64,000 nt of DNA from Osmia lignaria lignaria (Eukaryota; Arthropoda; Insecta; Hymenoptera; Megachilidae), in NCBI RefSeq assembly GCF_051020975.1, contig NC_135039.1, positions 15,536,692 to 15,600,691 on the forward strand, read 5' to 3'. The notes beneath the pieces were generated by a model that was not told the DNA's origin, searched no databases, and was given only the letters and a program-made list of their open reading frames with translations. Position numbers and translations under genes: made by a program. Positions 55,401-64,000 of the stretch are shown here, piece by piece. Numbering within the stretch: position 1 is the stretch's first letter; each line of letters begins with the position of its first letter.

Positions 55401-58400
55401 CCACCGGCTAATCTGAGAATGCCAGGAATGCCCCATCTTTTCTTATACTCTAAATTGGGCTGATCCATGTCGTAGACCGATCCGAAAAGAAGCTTCAACG
55501 TCTGCTTAAGATCATTTTTCTGAGCTTGTAAAGTGCCATCGGAAACTCCCAGGGATGCTGCTATGAGATTCCTTGCGTAAGCAATCAGTTGAATTCGCTT
55601 TGACCCGTTTACAATCGTTTCGTTACTTTCCAATCGAAGAGGAATTGGATTCTTATCGTTCGTCTTTTCTTCGGAAGTCGTATCATCTCCTGAACGTACA
55701 ACTGTTTCCGACATTTCGTATTGACTGCGGTCGCGAAGGCGAACAGTGTCGTTCTTGTTCTTGAAATCCGGGCTAGTATTCTTATTACAATCATAACTGT
55801 CGTCGACAAATCGGGCAGTCTGAGGCGTCGTCGTCGTCGTCGTCGTGCCGATGAGAGCAACTTGTTTACAATTGATCAGACTTTTTGTAAAAACGTTCTC
55901 AACATTATATCCGATAACTTCGTGTACTTTGTATAACCTTCTTTTAAATCGATACAAATCACAGAGATCCTCACGGGAAATTTTATCATTCATCACGTCA
56001 GCGAAAGCTTGACACCTTAGCTTTATTCGTTTAAATAAATTAGAGCGCAATGAACTAATAGAATAAGACGCATGTGACCCCGAGTACTTATAGCTCGCGA
56101 GATAAGTGGCCGAAGGCTCGTTAGACTTAACATTATCCTGAAATGAAAGAGCACCAACAGTAATTGTTGCCACGCGATTAATACCATTAATATCCGAGGA
56201 CAACATCTCCATTGTCTTTTTCTTTAACTTGAAAATTAACGTATCTGAGGTTCTTTTTAACAAACAACCGTCGTTTGGATATTGTTGTTGTTCTTGTTGT
56301 TCATTCATCAATGTCACATTCGAATAATACATTCTTCTAAAGATCTTTAATAGGAACACGTAGTTTCGTGTAAGAATTCTTATTGAGGTAAAAATTTCAT
56401 CGTTCAATAATTTTCTTAACGTTATGATGAGTGACCAGCAAATTTTGTAATTTTCCATACCCACGATTGACATCCTACACTCTACTAGATTTCTAATCGA
56501 ATTAAATAATAGGACATTTAATTGTTCGTCTTTCATTGAATTCATGTTCTCACAATTCATCGTTGTTGCTGTTAATTTTCTAATTAATGAAAGAAATATA
56601 TCATGACTAATCCCTTGTTCAAGGGGATCATCGTTCAAGAGACAAGTTCTTGTTCTTCTTAGAAAATTTGGTATCTTATAGGTGAATGTTGTCTCGTTTA
56701 TTTGAACAGAAATACTCAAGAATTGAACATCGAGATGTGTCCTTTCGTAACTAGTCTCGTGGCTCGGTATCCCCTTCCACGTAATACTAAAATCGCAAAT
56801 CACCTTATAGCTAAATTTAACCACATAAAGCTTACATCCTAACGAGAGTGGAACACATGCGCGTTGCGTCAGCTCGCTCGCGACCAGATCGAGCCACGAA
56901 GGAGAGGATTGTGCGCTGTTGGGCGCGTTTCTCAATGGGAAAGGTCGCGGAGGCTGGTCGGTTAGCTCGTTTCCGGGAACGATAAGCGTAATGGAAGAAC
57001 TGGTGGCCACGCTTTCCCCTTCTTTAATCAGACGTGATTCTTCGTTCGACGACGTATCCCTTACATAAACATTATTCCTCGGTATTATGAAATTTAAAGG
57101 CGCTTTTGATATTCTATACTTCACCGAAACGACGATCACAACATTTGTCAATGTTTCATCTTCTCTGATTAAACAAGATTTCATCATTGGGTGCTTGTTG
57201 CTTTCTGAGCAAGCAACGGCTGGCAACAAAATTTCTACGAAGACAGAATTAATCTCTGACAGTGTTTTTAAGTTATCTGAATAAACTAAGCGAAGAGATT
57301 CAATTTTCGAATATAGATATGTTGATAAAAATATTTCAATCTTTGAATCAACACCGATCGGATAAAGATACTTAACAAAGGTACATAAGCGTGACAAACA
57401 AAGTTCGTTTGAGTCTTGATTATGACATGAAAATGCATCATTTTTCACGCAACGTATTATAATCTCCATAAGAATTTTACTCGAGAATAATTCTAAATAT
57501 GTTAAAGAAAATTTCCTCGATCCGTTAATCGATTGAACGTTAATAATCCAACGATGCTTGCTTTTGATCATTTGGTCATTTATTAAGAAGTTATATTCAT
57601 CGTCATCCTGTTCCGGCAACAGTATGAAATTATATTGTTTTTGTAAGGATAAACCGTCGAAAAAAGATTTCACGAAATATCTGAATAAATCCAAATGGGT
57701 TCTTAATTTCATTGCATTCGCACCACCGTCCATTTCGACGCGGAGGAAATAATGGTTACTGGTTGAGCTGAGCAATATCACAGACTTGTAGTTATCGTTA
57801 TTATTACTTAGGAGGCTAAAATTAGACTTAACGTTATTGTATTTGCCCGAATGGAGGCAGGACCCTAGTAAGGAGTAATTGTCAAGAGAGTCGAGAGAGA
57901 AGTGGCCTGATGAGGGGCGATCAGACTTGGGTATCCTAACTAGGCTAGGTACCCCTTCACCGACTGCACACTTATCTCCTGTTAATCGTAGATTTACGCT
58001 TATACTTAGTACCCTAATATTTAGTACGCTAAAGCTAGTCTTATTATCACTTAATGTCTTAGACATAGACTTAGAGTTATTGGCGGAGCTGACCGGTTTC
58101 TTGTTACCGGACATGCCCGGATGTTTTCTTTTTGTTGTTGTTGTTGTTGTTGTTTTATGAACTGTTGGTTTTCGATCGTCTTGATGATTATGTTCCGCTC
58201 GATTTGAGCGATCATTTAGTTTAGGATTATCATTATCGTTATTATTATTATTATTACCACTACTACCATTGTTATTATTATTATTATTAATATTAATAAT
58301 AATATTATTATTATCGTAAGTTAGAAGATGATTTTTTGTTGGGTGTTTTGTGGTTGACGACGCCACTGACTGGCAGATCAAGCTTCGACTAGTCAAGATA

Positions 58401-59238
58401 AACTTGCCTGGAAAAGTAAAATAATTTTGTCAAAATTACGTATTATCTTCCAAAATTATCTCTTTCCTTGACAGCATTCATAATATTACTCGAGTATTGT
58501 TTATTCTAATAGGATAATATATATGAAAGTGAGAACTGTAAGTAGTAGGGGGTATCATCCCATGCCAATTGTAGAAAATTTGCGTTGTTTAACTTGTCGT
58601 ATAATAAAATATACCCTCTTTTCAATACCATCATTATAATAGAATACGAGATTCAAGATGATAATATAAAAATTGATAGTTACCAGTTTGGCTCGACAGG
58701 ACGGTTAAAAAGTCAGTGGCGACGATATTTTCGAGATGGCTAGTAGGTTTTGCCATCATGCTGTTGTTTATGAATTCAATATCACAGTATCTAGCATTCT
58801 CTGATTCTCTTCCCTCCCCCATCCCTATCGGACTGTTTTTCCCTAATACTACTACATCCCCCTGAAAAAAGAAAATGTTATTATTAAATATACTTTATGC
58901 TTTAATGCTTAAAGCATTTCTTTTTATGTTTCAAGCTTGCTTGATAGCATTTATCCAAAGAAATTTTCAAGGTCTCATCAATCTATATGTTATAGTATGG
59001 AAAAAATACAATAGCATGAAATGAAACATGAGACAAAGTGGTACTATAAATGTACCAAAGTATCCTGTTCTCTTTTTGGAATATACAGTAAAGGTAAAAT
59101 GAAAAATTAAGTATAGGTTTTCTAATTGATATTAGTTATGTTAAATGAAAAATAATAAATGAAACTTACCATGGAATTTTGTACGAAGGCATTTGTTTCT
59201 GTAGAAATCTCATGTGAACTAGAATTGTGTGGAAACAT
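49749..59238 (-). CDS. gw: Gawky / GW182 (TNRC6) microRNA-silencing protein
   Basis: Exons that keep frame: 59282-59170 (first ATG 59238), 58861-58684, 58407-55174, 55092-54734, 54663-53808, 53726-53350, 53268-53071, 52992-52837, 52726-52247, 52156-51821, 50880-50651, 50565-50199, 50090-49749. The conserved core matches GW182: the canonical start block MREALFSQDGWGC then QHVNQDTNWDVPTSPEPS, and many GW/WG motifs (Argonaute binding). A UBA domain follows (WNSREFRYLCDLGFKKEDVE...), then a Gln-rich region with a 14-Gln run, a PAM2-like EFEPGKPWKG, an RRM (STWLLLKNLTPQIDGSTLKT...) and the C-terminal silencing domain ending LPGDLLGGESM. Gawky bridges Argonaute to PABP and the CCR4-NOT and PAN2-PAN3 deadenylases in cytoplasmic P-bodies. 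The predicted full product is about 2,390 residues, against about 1,400 in fly, because of exon 58407-55174. A shorter protein from the canonical ATG (in exon 55092-54734) is possible. Confidence 0.93.
52361..52412 (-). repeat. gw: mixed CAG/CAA tract coding for poly-Gln in Gawky
   Basis: About 14 glutamine codons, mostly CAG with interspersed CAA, within the Gln-rich region between the UBA and RRM. The interruptions would stabilise length. Poly-Gln stretches are usual in insect and vertebrate GW182 proteins. Confidence 0.85.
55174..58407 (-). CDS. gw: Gawky giant exon encoding N-terminal extension
   Basis: A single 3,234-bp exon, open throughout, with acceptor TTTTCCAG|GC and donor CCAG|GTATGT, in frame with exons on both sides. 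It starts with Asn, Thr and Lys low-complexity stretches (NNNNNNN, TTTTTTTKRKHP). About 850 residues follow that are rich in Ile/Leu/Ser/Asn without GW motifs and that I do not recognise. The end is GW-like (KKRWGIPGILRLAGGG, GATNWGSTQTS, NQSGWGGSSGN, GNWTGN). The opposite strand is closed by stops at the usual density, so the open frame is not explained by composition. Whether the middle 850 residues are translated needs transcript evidence. Confidence 0.7.
58140..58165 (-). repeat. gw: ACA repeat coding for poly-Thr in Gawky
   Basis: A pure trinucleotide run (ACA on the coding strand) near the start of the giant exon encodes seven to eight threonines. Asn-coding AAT/AAC repeats lie just upstream at 58225-58315. 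They mark a low-complexity N-terminus. Confidence 0.7.
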
Positions 59239-59477
59239 AGGGCTCAGTTCTTCTTTGGCAGGCAATGCATAGAAACCAAGATCTAATGTTTGAAAACAAT
59301 GTACCTTACAATAAGATACATTTAATAACCCTTTATATTTTGTGAGTTGAAAGCACGCGATATTACTTTAAATTATTCTTGTACATGTGAAAGTTAAATG
59401 ATTCTTTGTTAAATGTCAAGGCTCTTTAAACTAAATTCATAAAATTATGAAATCTTTTACAAAATGTAGATACTAAC

Positions 59478-59527
59478 CTTGTAGACTATCACTATCAATG
59501 TGCTCCTAGCTCCATGCCAGTGGAGAT
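59478..59527 (-). other. gw: probable 5' UTR exon of Gawky
   Basis: A 50-base segment between TTGTTGTAG and AG|GTTAGT. It contains ATG GAG CTA GGA GCA CAT TGA, a six-codon upstream frame that ends before the main frame. An alternative acceptor (CTAG at 59508-59506) would leave 28 bases that stay open into the next exon, so an additional upstream coding exon cannot be excluded. Confidence 0.45.
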
Positions 59528-60600
59528 CTACAACAAAAATTACAAACGCTATAAGCACATTCATCCATGTTACTTTACTTCTAGAAAAATGAAATTACAA
59601 AAGAATCTTTATATCTTTAGGAATTTATATTTGAAAATACAGATTATAATTTTATTGATCCATCCCTAAAAATAATTGAATTTGACATAAATAGTTGTGA
59701 GACAAGAATAGAAAAAATATTAATATAAATTATTAAACAGTCTTTATCAATGAAATGAAATATTCGTCTACACGTTCAATTCTTAAATGCAACCATGAAT
59801 GATTGCACACATACAGTAACATTAAAGAACACCTCATCCTATTCAAATGTCGTAAATACACAGTGCATACCGAAACGGAAATCGTCGTTTCGATCGATCT
59901 TATTCGTTCCGGCAACAAGCTCATATTCGCTTTTTCTAATTCTTCAATACAAAATAAGCAAACGGAATCGAATATCAGCGATTCTCTATGACATGAAAAT
60001 ACGCCATTTACCAAAATTTATGCGCAATCTAACAAGGTTAGATAACGTACAGAATAAACAAGATGAAGACGAAATTTTTGCTCTTCATAGATAATATCGC
60101 ACGTATACATGCGCACGCATACATTATATACATACACGTGCATATATAACGTTAATTACAACGTTCAACATTAAAAAATAAAATTTCTTCAATCTCTGCA
60201 AAACTCGGTACATACCACAATAATACAACTACACGTATACGTGTGGTGTGTGTACATATACATATATGTATGCTCCGAAAGAATATATAAATTTAGGTGT
60301 GTGAGCTCGTGTGCGCATGTGTAACTTATATTTATATACACATCTCATATATGCACATATATGCATAAAGGTATATACGCATACATATGTACGTACATGT
60401 ATATACATATGTACATACATGTGCGCCCATCTTACACACCCGTACGTAATACTGTAAATACATATGGATTTATGTAATATGTACATAATCAAAGAACGTA
60501 GAACGTAAAATGTGAATCAAGACCGAAAGAGAAACAGTCCTTTTTCCAATGTATCCAAAGGGATACGCCGTTAAGATATAATATACGCGTTCCTTTTACG
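59528..60600. other. first intron of Gawky (inferred)
   Basis: AT-rich with CATATA/GTATAC alternating microsatellite sequence at about 60225-60440, which produces frames on both strands. No gene was found. Confidence 0.45.
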
Positions 60601-60625
60601 GCTAAGAGAAATGGAAAAGACTTAC

Positions 60626-60830
60626 TGTTTAGATTCGGTGCCCGAAGAAGAGTTCAGTCTAGTCGAAGATATTTCGTTGGTGCACGAAACGGGCAGAGCG
60701 AGTACCGCTCCGCTGGTGGGCTATTCCCGCGAGCGGCGCTACTCCCCCGGATTTCGAGGACTCGGTGCTGCCGATGCGCGCACCGACGCCCGATTCATAC
60801 TTGTACCGTACAAAAAGCCCCTTTCACATC
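60626..60830 (-). promoter_or_regulatory. gw: GC-rich island, likely Gawky promoter / first exon
   Basis: About 200 bp of GC-rich, CpG-containing DNA, the only such patch upstream of Gawky. On the minus strand it ends in a strong donor, AAACA|GTAAG (60626), that could join the 5' UTR exon at 59.5 kb. No TATA box is present, as expected for a broadly expressed gene. A 106-codon frame on the plus strand (60611-60931, MEKTYCLDSVPEEEFSLVED...) crosses the island; I think it is a by-product of low stop density, but it could be a small divergent gene. Confidence 0.5.
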
Positions 60831-62604
60831 TCTCAATGTATAATAGTAAACAACAGTTATATATTCTAACAAACATTATGTATCAAGAATATATAATAAT
60901 GTACACTAGTGTGAACAACATTACTATTTGAATGAACTTTAATGAATGACAGATCAATGTTTCAACAACAATTCAAAAGTGACCTATTTAAATAGTTTCA
61001 ATTTGTTTTGTATGATGTTAGAATAAAAGGAATTTATGTTGAATTATTCATTTATTCTACATGTTTTCTAATGTTTTTAGATTGAATGTTTGATGATTGA
61101 ACGCACGTATGTTTGTACAGGTATGTGTTATGACTGCAAGTACAATATGTAAATGTAATATAAATAGAAATACAATCACTGGAACAAATGTACTTTGATA
61201 GATCATAAGATTTAAATACTATACGTTTGGTAAGTTGCAATAAAGGAACTTCAAAATTAAATAATTTATGTTGCTTGACAAAATATTTATATAATCAATC
61301 TTAAAATTGGACTTTTAGGTAGTATTCAAAAATAGGAAAAATATAGATATTTGATATATATCTGTACCATACTTTAATTGAAGGAGTTTACATAACACTT
61401 AAGATTACTCATTTTAATGAAGTATCGTAAACACTGAAGTACAGAAGCATTTAAAAAAGTGGATATAATTGTACCCAAGAGATGAAAAATTGAGATTAAA
61501 ATTTTTATAAGGTATTAATCTTCCTTATACAATAGCATAGCTAATATTTATTAGGCAACATAAAAGAGGAAATGAAGAAATTTTATGTAAAAATTCTGAT
61601 CTGAATCAGTTATAAATGCCGTATCATCATTGTTTCAAATACGCATTATACCGTTATATAAAGTTGTACAATTATGTTGCGGGTAAGGTAAGAATTTTCG
61701 AATGAAAATGGAAAGTTTCGTTAGTACTATAAATATACGAAACATCATCCAGATATAATCGGGTAAAAAATTTCAGTAATCTTCATCATTGTTTCATACA
61801 AGATAAAAGAAGTTACATTATGCCGTCATATTTCCCGCTGTTAAGATATGGAAGTTATCGAACCGTTAAAGGTGGTACTAGCTAGGTAGATATACGTATA
61901 CGATCTTTACCTATAGAGAACCTCTAATATCTACGCGTGTACAAGTGCGTGCTATTCTCTGTGGCGCACGTCTGCCCTTTGCTGCGACAAGTCCGCTTGT
62001 ACTATAAATTGCCAATGGAAACTCATGTAAATACTTTATACACAGAGTTCAGCCAATTATCTATTACCACCTTTTAAATTATCCAGGACAAGTTTGTCTA
62101 ACACGAATTTTATCGTACAGAAGGGATTCGTACACATGGTTGATATCAATTTTCTTTCCAGATGGAGTTGTTCTCGAAATTAAAGGTCACCTTTGTTTTT
62201 CTAAATAGAATAACTATGCTTTTAGATTTACTTTCTAATAGAGGTTGCCTCGGATGAATACATACAATGGTGTATGACGTACATTTGGTCGAAATGAAAA
62301 CAACGAAAATCATTTGTTGACGCCATAATTATAATTAAAAATATGTCGTAGAAAAATATGATAATATTAGCCATGAATAAATAAAATAATTGTGTAGGAT
62401 GCATTCGTTTATAGAACAAGTTGGCATGCTTTTCATTTGGAAGAACACGCGGGTCCAGAAGTTATGTGAAGATATATATCTTTATAACTCATTTTAATAC
62501 AAAAAATTAAGATACCAGCAAAAGGAATTTTGATTAAAAATTAATTTTCTTTTTTTTTTTTTTTTTTTTTTTTACAGATTCCTGAAGTGTCGAGGAGCGA
62601 CAGC

Positions 62605-62633
62605 TCTCGTTAGCCCCCTCCCTGAATCCGTCA
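62605..62633 (-). mobile_element. hAT-like terminal inverted repeat fragment
   Basis: On the minus strand CAGTGACGGATTCAGGGAGG followed by GGGCTAACG. CAGTGRCGGAT(C/T)-type ends are common in hAT transposons. No matching second end or transposase was found; the adjacent T run may mark the insertion or a truncation. Only a fragment. Confidence 0.4.
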
Positions 62634-63050
62634 CTGTGCTGAACTAACATCTTTACCGTTCTCAACCTTTACGCTGGATGAATTAAAAGAATAGCTAAGG
62701 CAAAATTAGAAGTTAAACTCTTGAAAAAAAAGGGAGCCGTGTCAAATTTCATGTAAACCTGATGTTAGTCGCAAAAGTGTACTTCGCATTCATCATCGTA
62801 TCATTCACAGCTTCTACCGAGAATTAAGTGGCACAGATTTGATAAATTGGGTTGAACTTTATGGAGATGGATTCCGTATCGGATTTCGAATAATGACTTG
62901 TTTTTTTTTACATGTGCTATTAATTACCGCTATAACAGAGATAAATCATGGGGGATATTAATATGTATTTTTGTTGAATTGAAACGCAATATTGGCTCTA
63001 CCAGACACTACATCGATAACAATAGCCGATACGTTTATGGGCTATCGGCA

Positions 63051-63120
63051 GAGCCGTCCCTAGCACCGGGCAAACTGGGCACTTGCTCTGGGCCCTGTGC
63101 TTACATGTATAATTTTTTAC
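63051..63120 (+). mobile_element. hAT-like terminus, second fragment
   Basis: CAGAGCCGTCCCTAGCACCG begins at 63051 and is followed by GGGCAAACTGGGCACTTGCT and a GGGCCCTG run. This is the composition typical of one family of hAT ends. No partner end was found within the window. Confidence 0.45.
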
Positions 63121-64000
63121 AAAATAACCAAATTCAGTATCAGTAGTCAATAATCTTTTAAATAGATGATAAACTAATACCAATGCAGTGGAATGGATAC
63201 TTAAAAATGGATAATACATACTTAATCCTTCTATTGAAATAATGCCAATGATATGATACAATAGTATTCAAGATTAATGTTGAGTCAAAAAATGTAATAT
63301 TACATTTGTTTCTTATACCAGATAAGATTATGTACTTTTTATTGCACTCATAAGAAACAATTGAAATCCACTGTATTGTTAACAATTGTAAAGCATGTAA
63401 GAGAAACAGAACCAGAACATAAATCTAATAGGTTATGTCCATTTGCTTCGATGACTTAACAATAAAAGAACACATAAGGTGAAATTTATGCTATAAATTT
63501 GTTTCAAATTACTCATATAAATAAGAAAAATCTCAATTGCTAAAAATGTTGAAATTACCATCAAATGAGTATGCTTTATTGTATATATACAAAAAGCATG
63601 TCTATAGAGACACCATTTGGTTATCGTTTGCAGCAAATGTATAAATTGAATCTGTATGATTATTTGATATATTAACATATCTATTGTGATTAATTAAACT
63701 CTGAGTCCAATCAGTTCAAATAATATTAATGTAATAATTATTTAAACAGTGGATCAAGCTATGTTACATCAAAAATATATTGTAACATAATTAATATATC
63801 ATTTGTTTATGCATTATTGATATTTCTATCACTTTATGTGCAAACATAGATCAACTAGCTAATATTTTTCTAATAATATTTACCAATACAAGAATTTTAC
63901 ACAATAAAAAGGTGTTTATTGATTTTTTTCATACCCCTTATATTCTAGGAACAATATAAAAGATTTAACACTGTGTGAATAATTGCATTCATACGAAGTG

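Larger units (their letters stand above)
60932..64000. other. intergenic DNA upstream of Gawky
   Basis: AT-rich. It contains a T run of about 25 bases (62549-62574) followed by a hAT-like terminal motif (about 62605-62633), a second hAT-like terminus at about 63050-63075, and otherwise no supported feature. The right edge of the window is unremarkable. Confidence 0.45.

Noticed and set aside
1..64000. tRNA genes or recognisable conserved microRNAs
   Set aside because: I looked for cloverleaf boxes and common insect miRNA seeds (let-7, bantam, miR-1, miR-184 and others) and found none; a covariance-model scan would be decisive.

Overview
The window looks like nuclear DNA from an insect, most likely a bee or related aculeate hymenopteran. 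The basis is the AT-rich non-coding DNA with many microsatellites, GT-AG introns that are often under 100 bp, two tandem 70-kDa-class hexamerin (larval storage protein) genes, and a Gawky/GW182 gene. Species assignment is inference; gene identities rest on reading conserved protein blocks, not on a database search.

Layout. (1) 0.6-10.1 kb, minus strand: a hexamerin cluster made of two intact six-exon genes (619-3511 and 7443-10064) with near-identical exon architecture and TATA boxes, and between them a decayed third hexamerin copy (about 5200-5726) that still carries a TATA-like box. (2) 13-25 kb: a compact housekeeping block. It holds a small unknown two-exon gene (+), TAPT1 (-), SNX14 (+, divergent from TAPT1), MICU1 (-, tail-to-tail with SNX14, with two alternative copies of one 160-bp exon) and a short secreted-protein gene (+, head-to-head with MICU1). 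(3) 26.3-27.5 kb: a composite satellite, with a 93-bp tandem repeat flanked by two related 17-bp minisatellites in opposite orientation. Its repeats carry CTCF-like motifs. (4) 27.5-49.7 kb: about 22 kb in which I find no convincing protein-coding gene. It contains a 29-bp tandem repeat, many microsatellites, several hairpin or MITE-like elements and GC-richer islands. One island (43.6 kb) has a TATA box, an initiator and a splice donor on the minus strand, which suggests a long non-coding RNA promoter. (5) 49.7-60.8 kb, minus strand: the Gawky/GW182 gene, with GW repeats, UBA, Gln-rich, PAM2-like and RRM regions. It has an unusual 3.2-kb exon that extends the protein by about a thousand residues upstream of its canonical start. 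(6) 60.8-64 kb: intergenic DNA with hAT-like terminal motifs.

The genes do not form one pathway. Hexamerins are secreted amino-acid stores of larvae; TAPT1 and SNX14 are ER membrane proteins; MICU1 gates the mitochondrial calcium uniporter; Gawky is the Argonaute partner in microRNA silencing.

The most interesting items are the Gawky N-terminal extension, the equal-length frame-locking MICU1 exon pair, the 81-bp stop-free intron in Gawky, the CTCF-like satellite, and the possible lncRNA promoter facing a 16-kb coding-free stretch.
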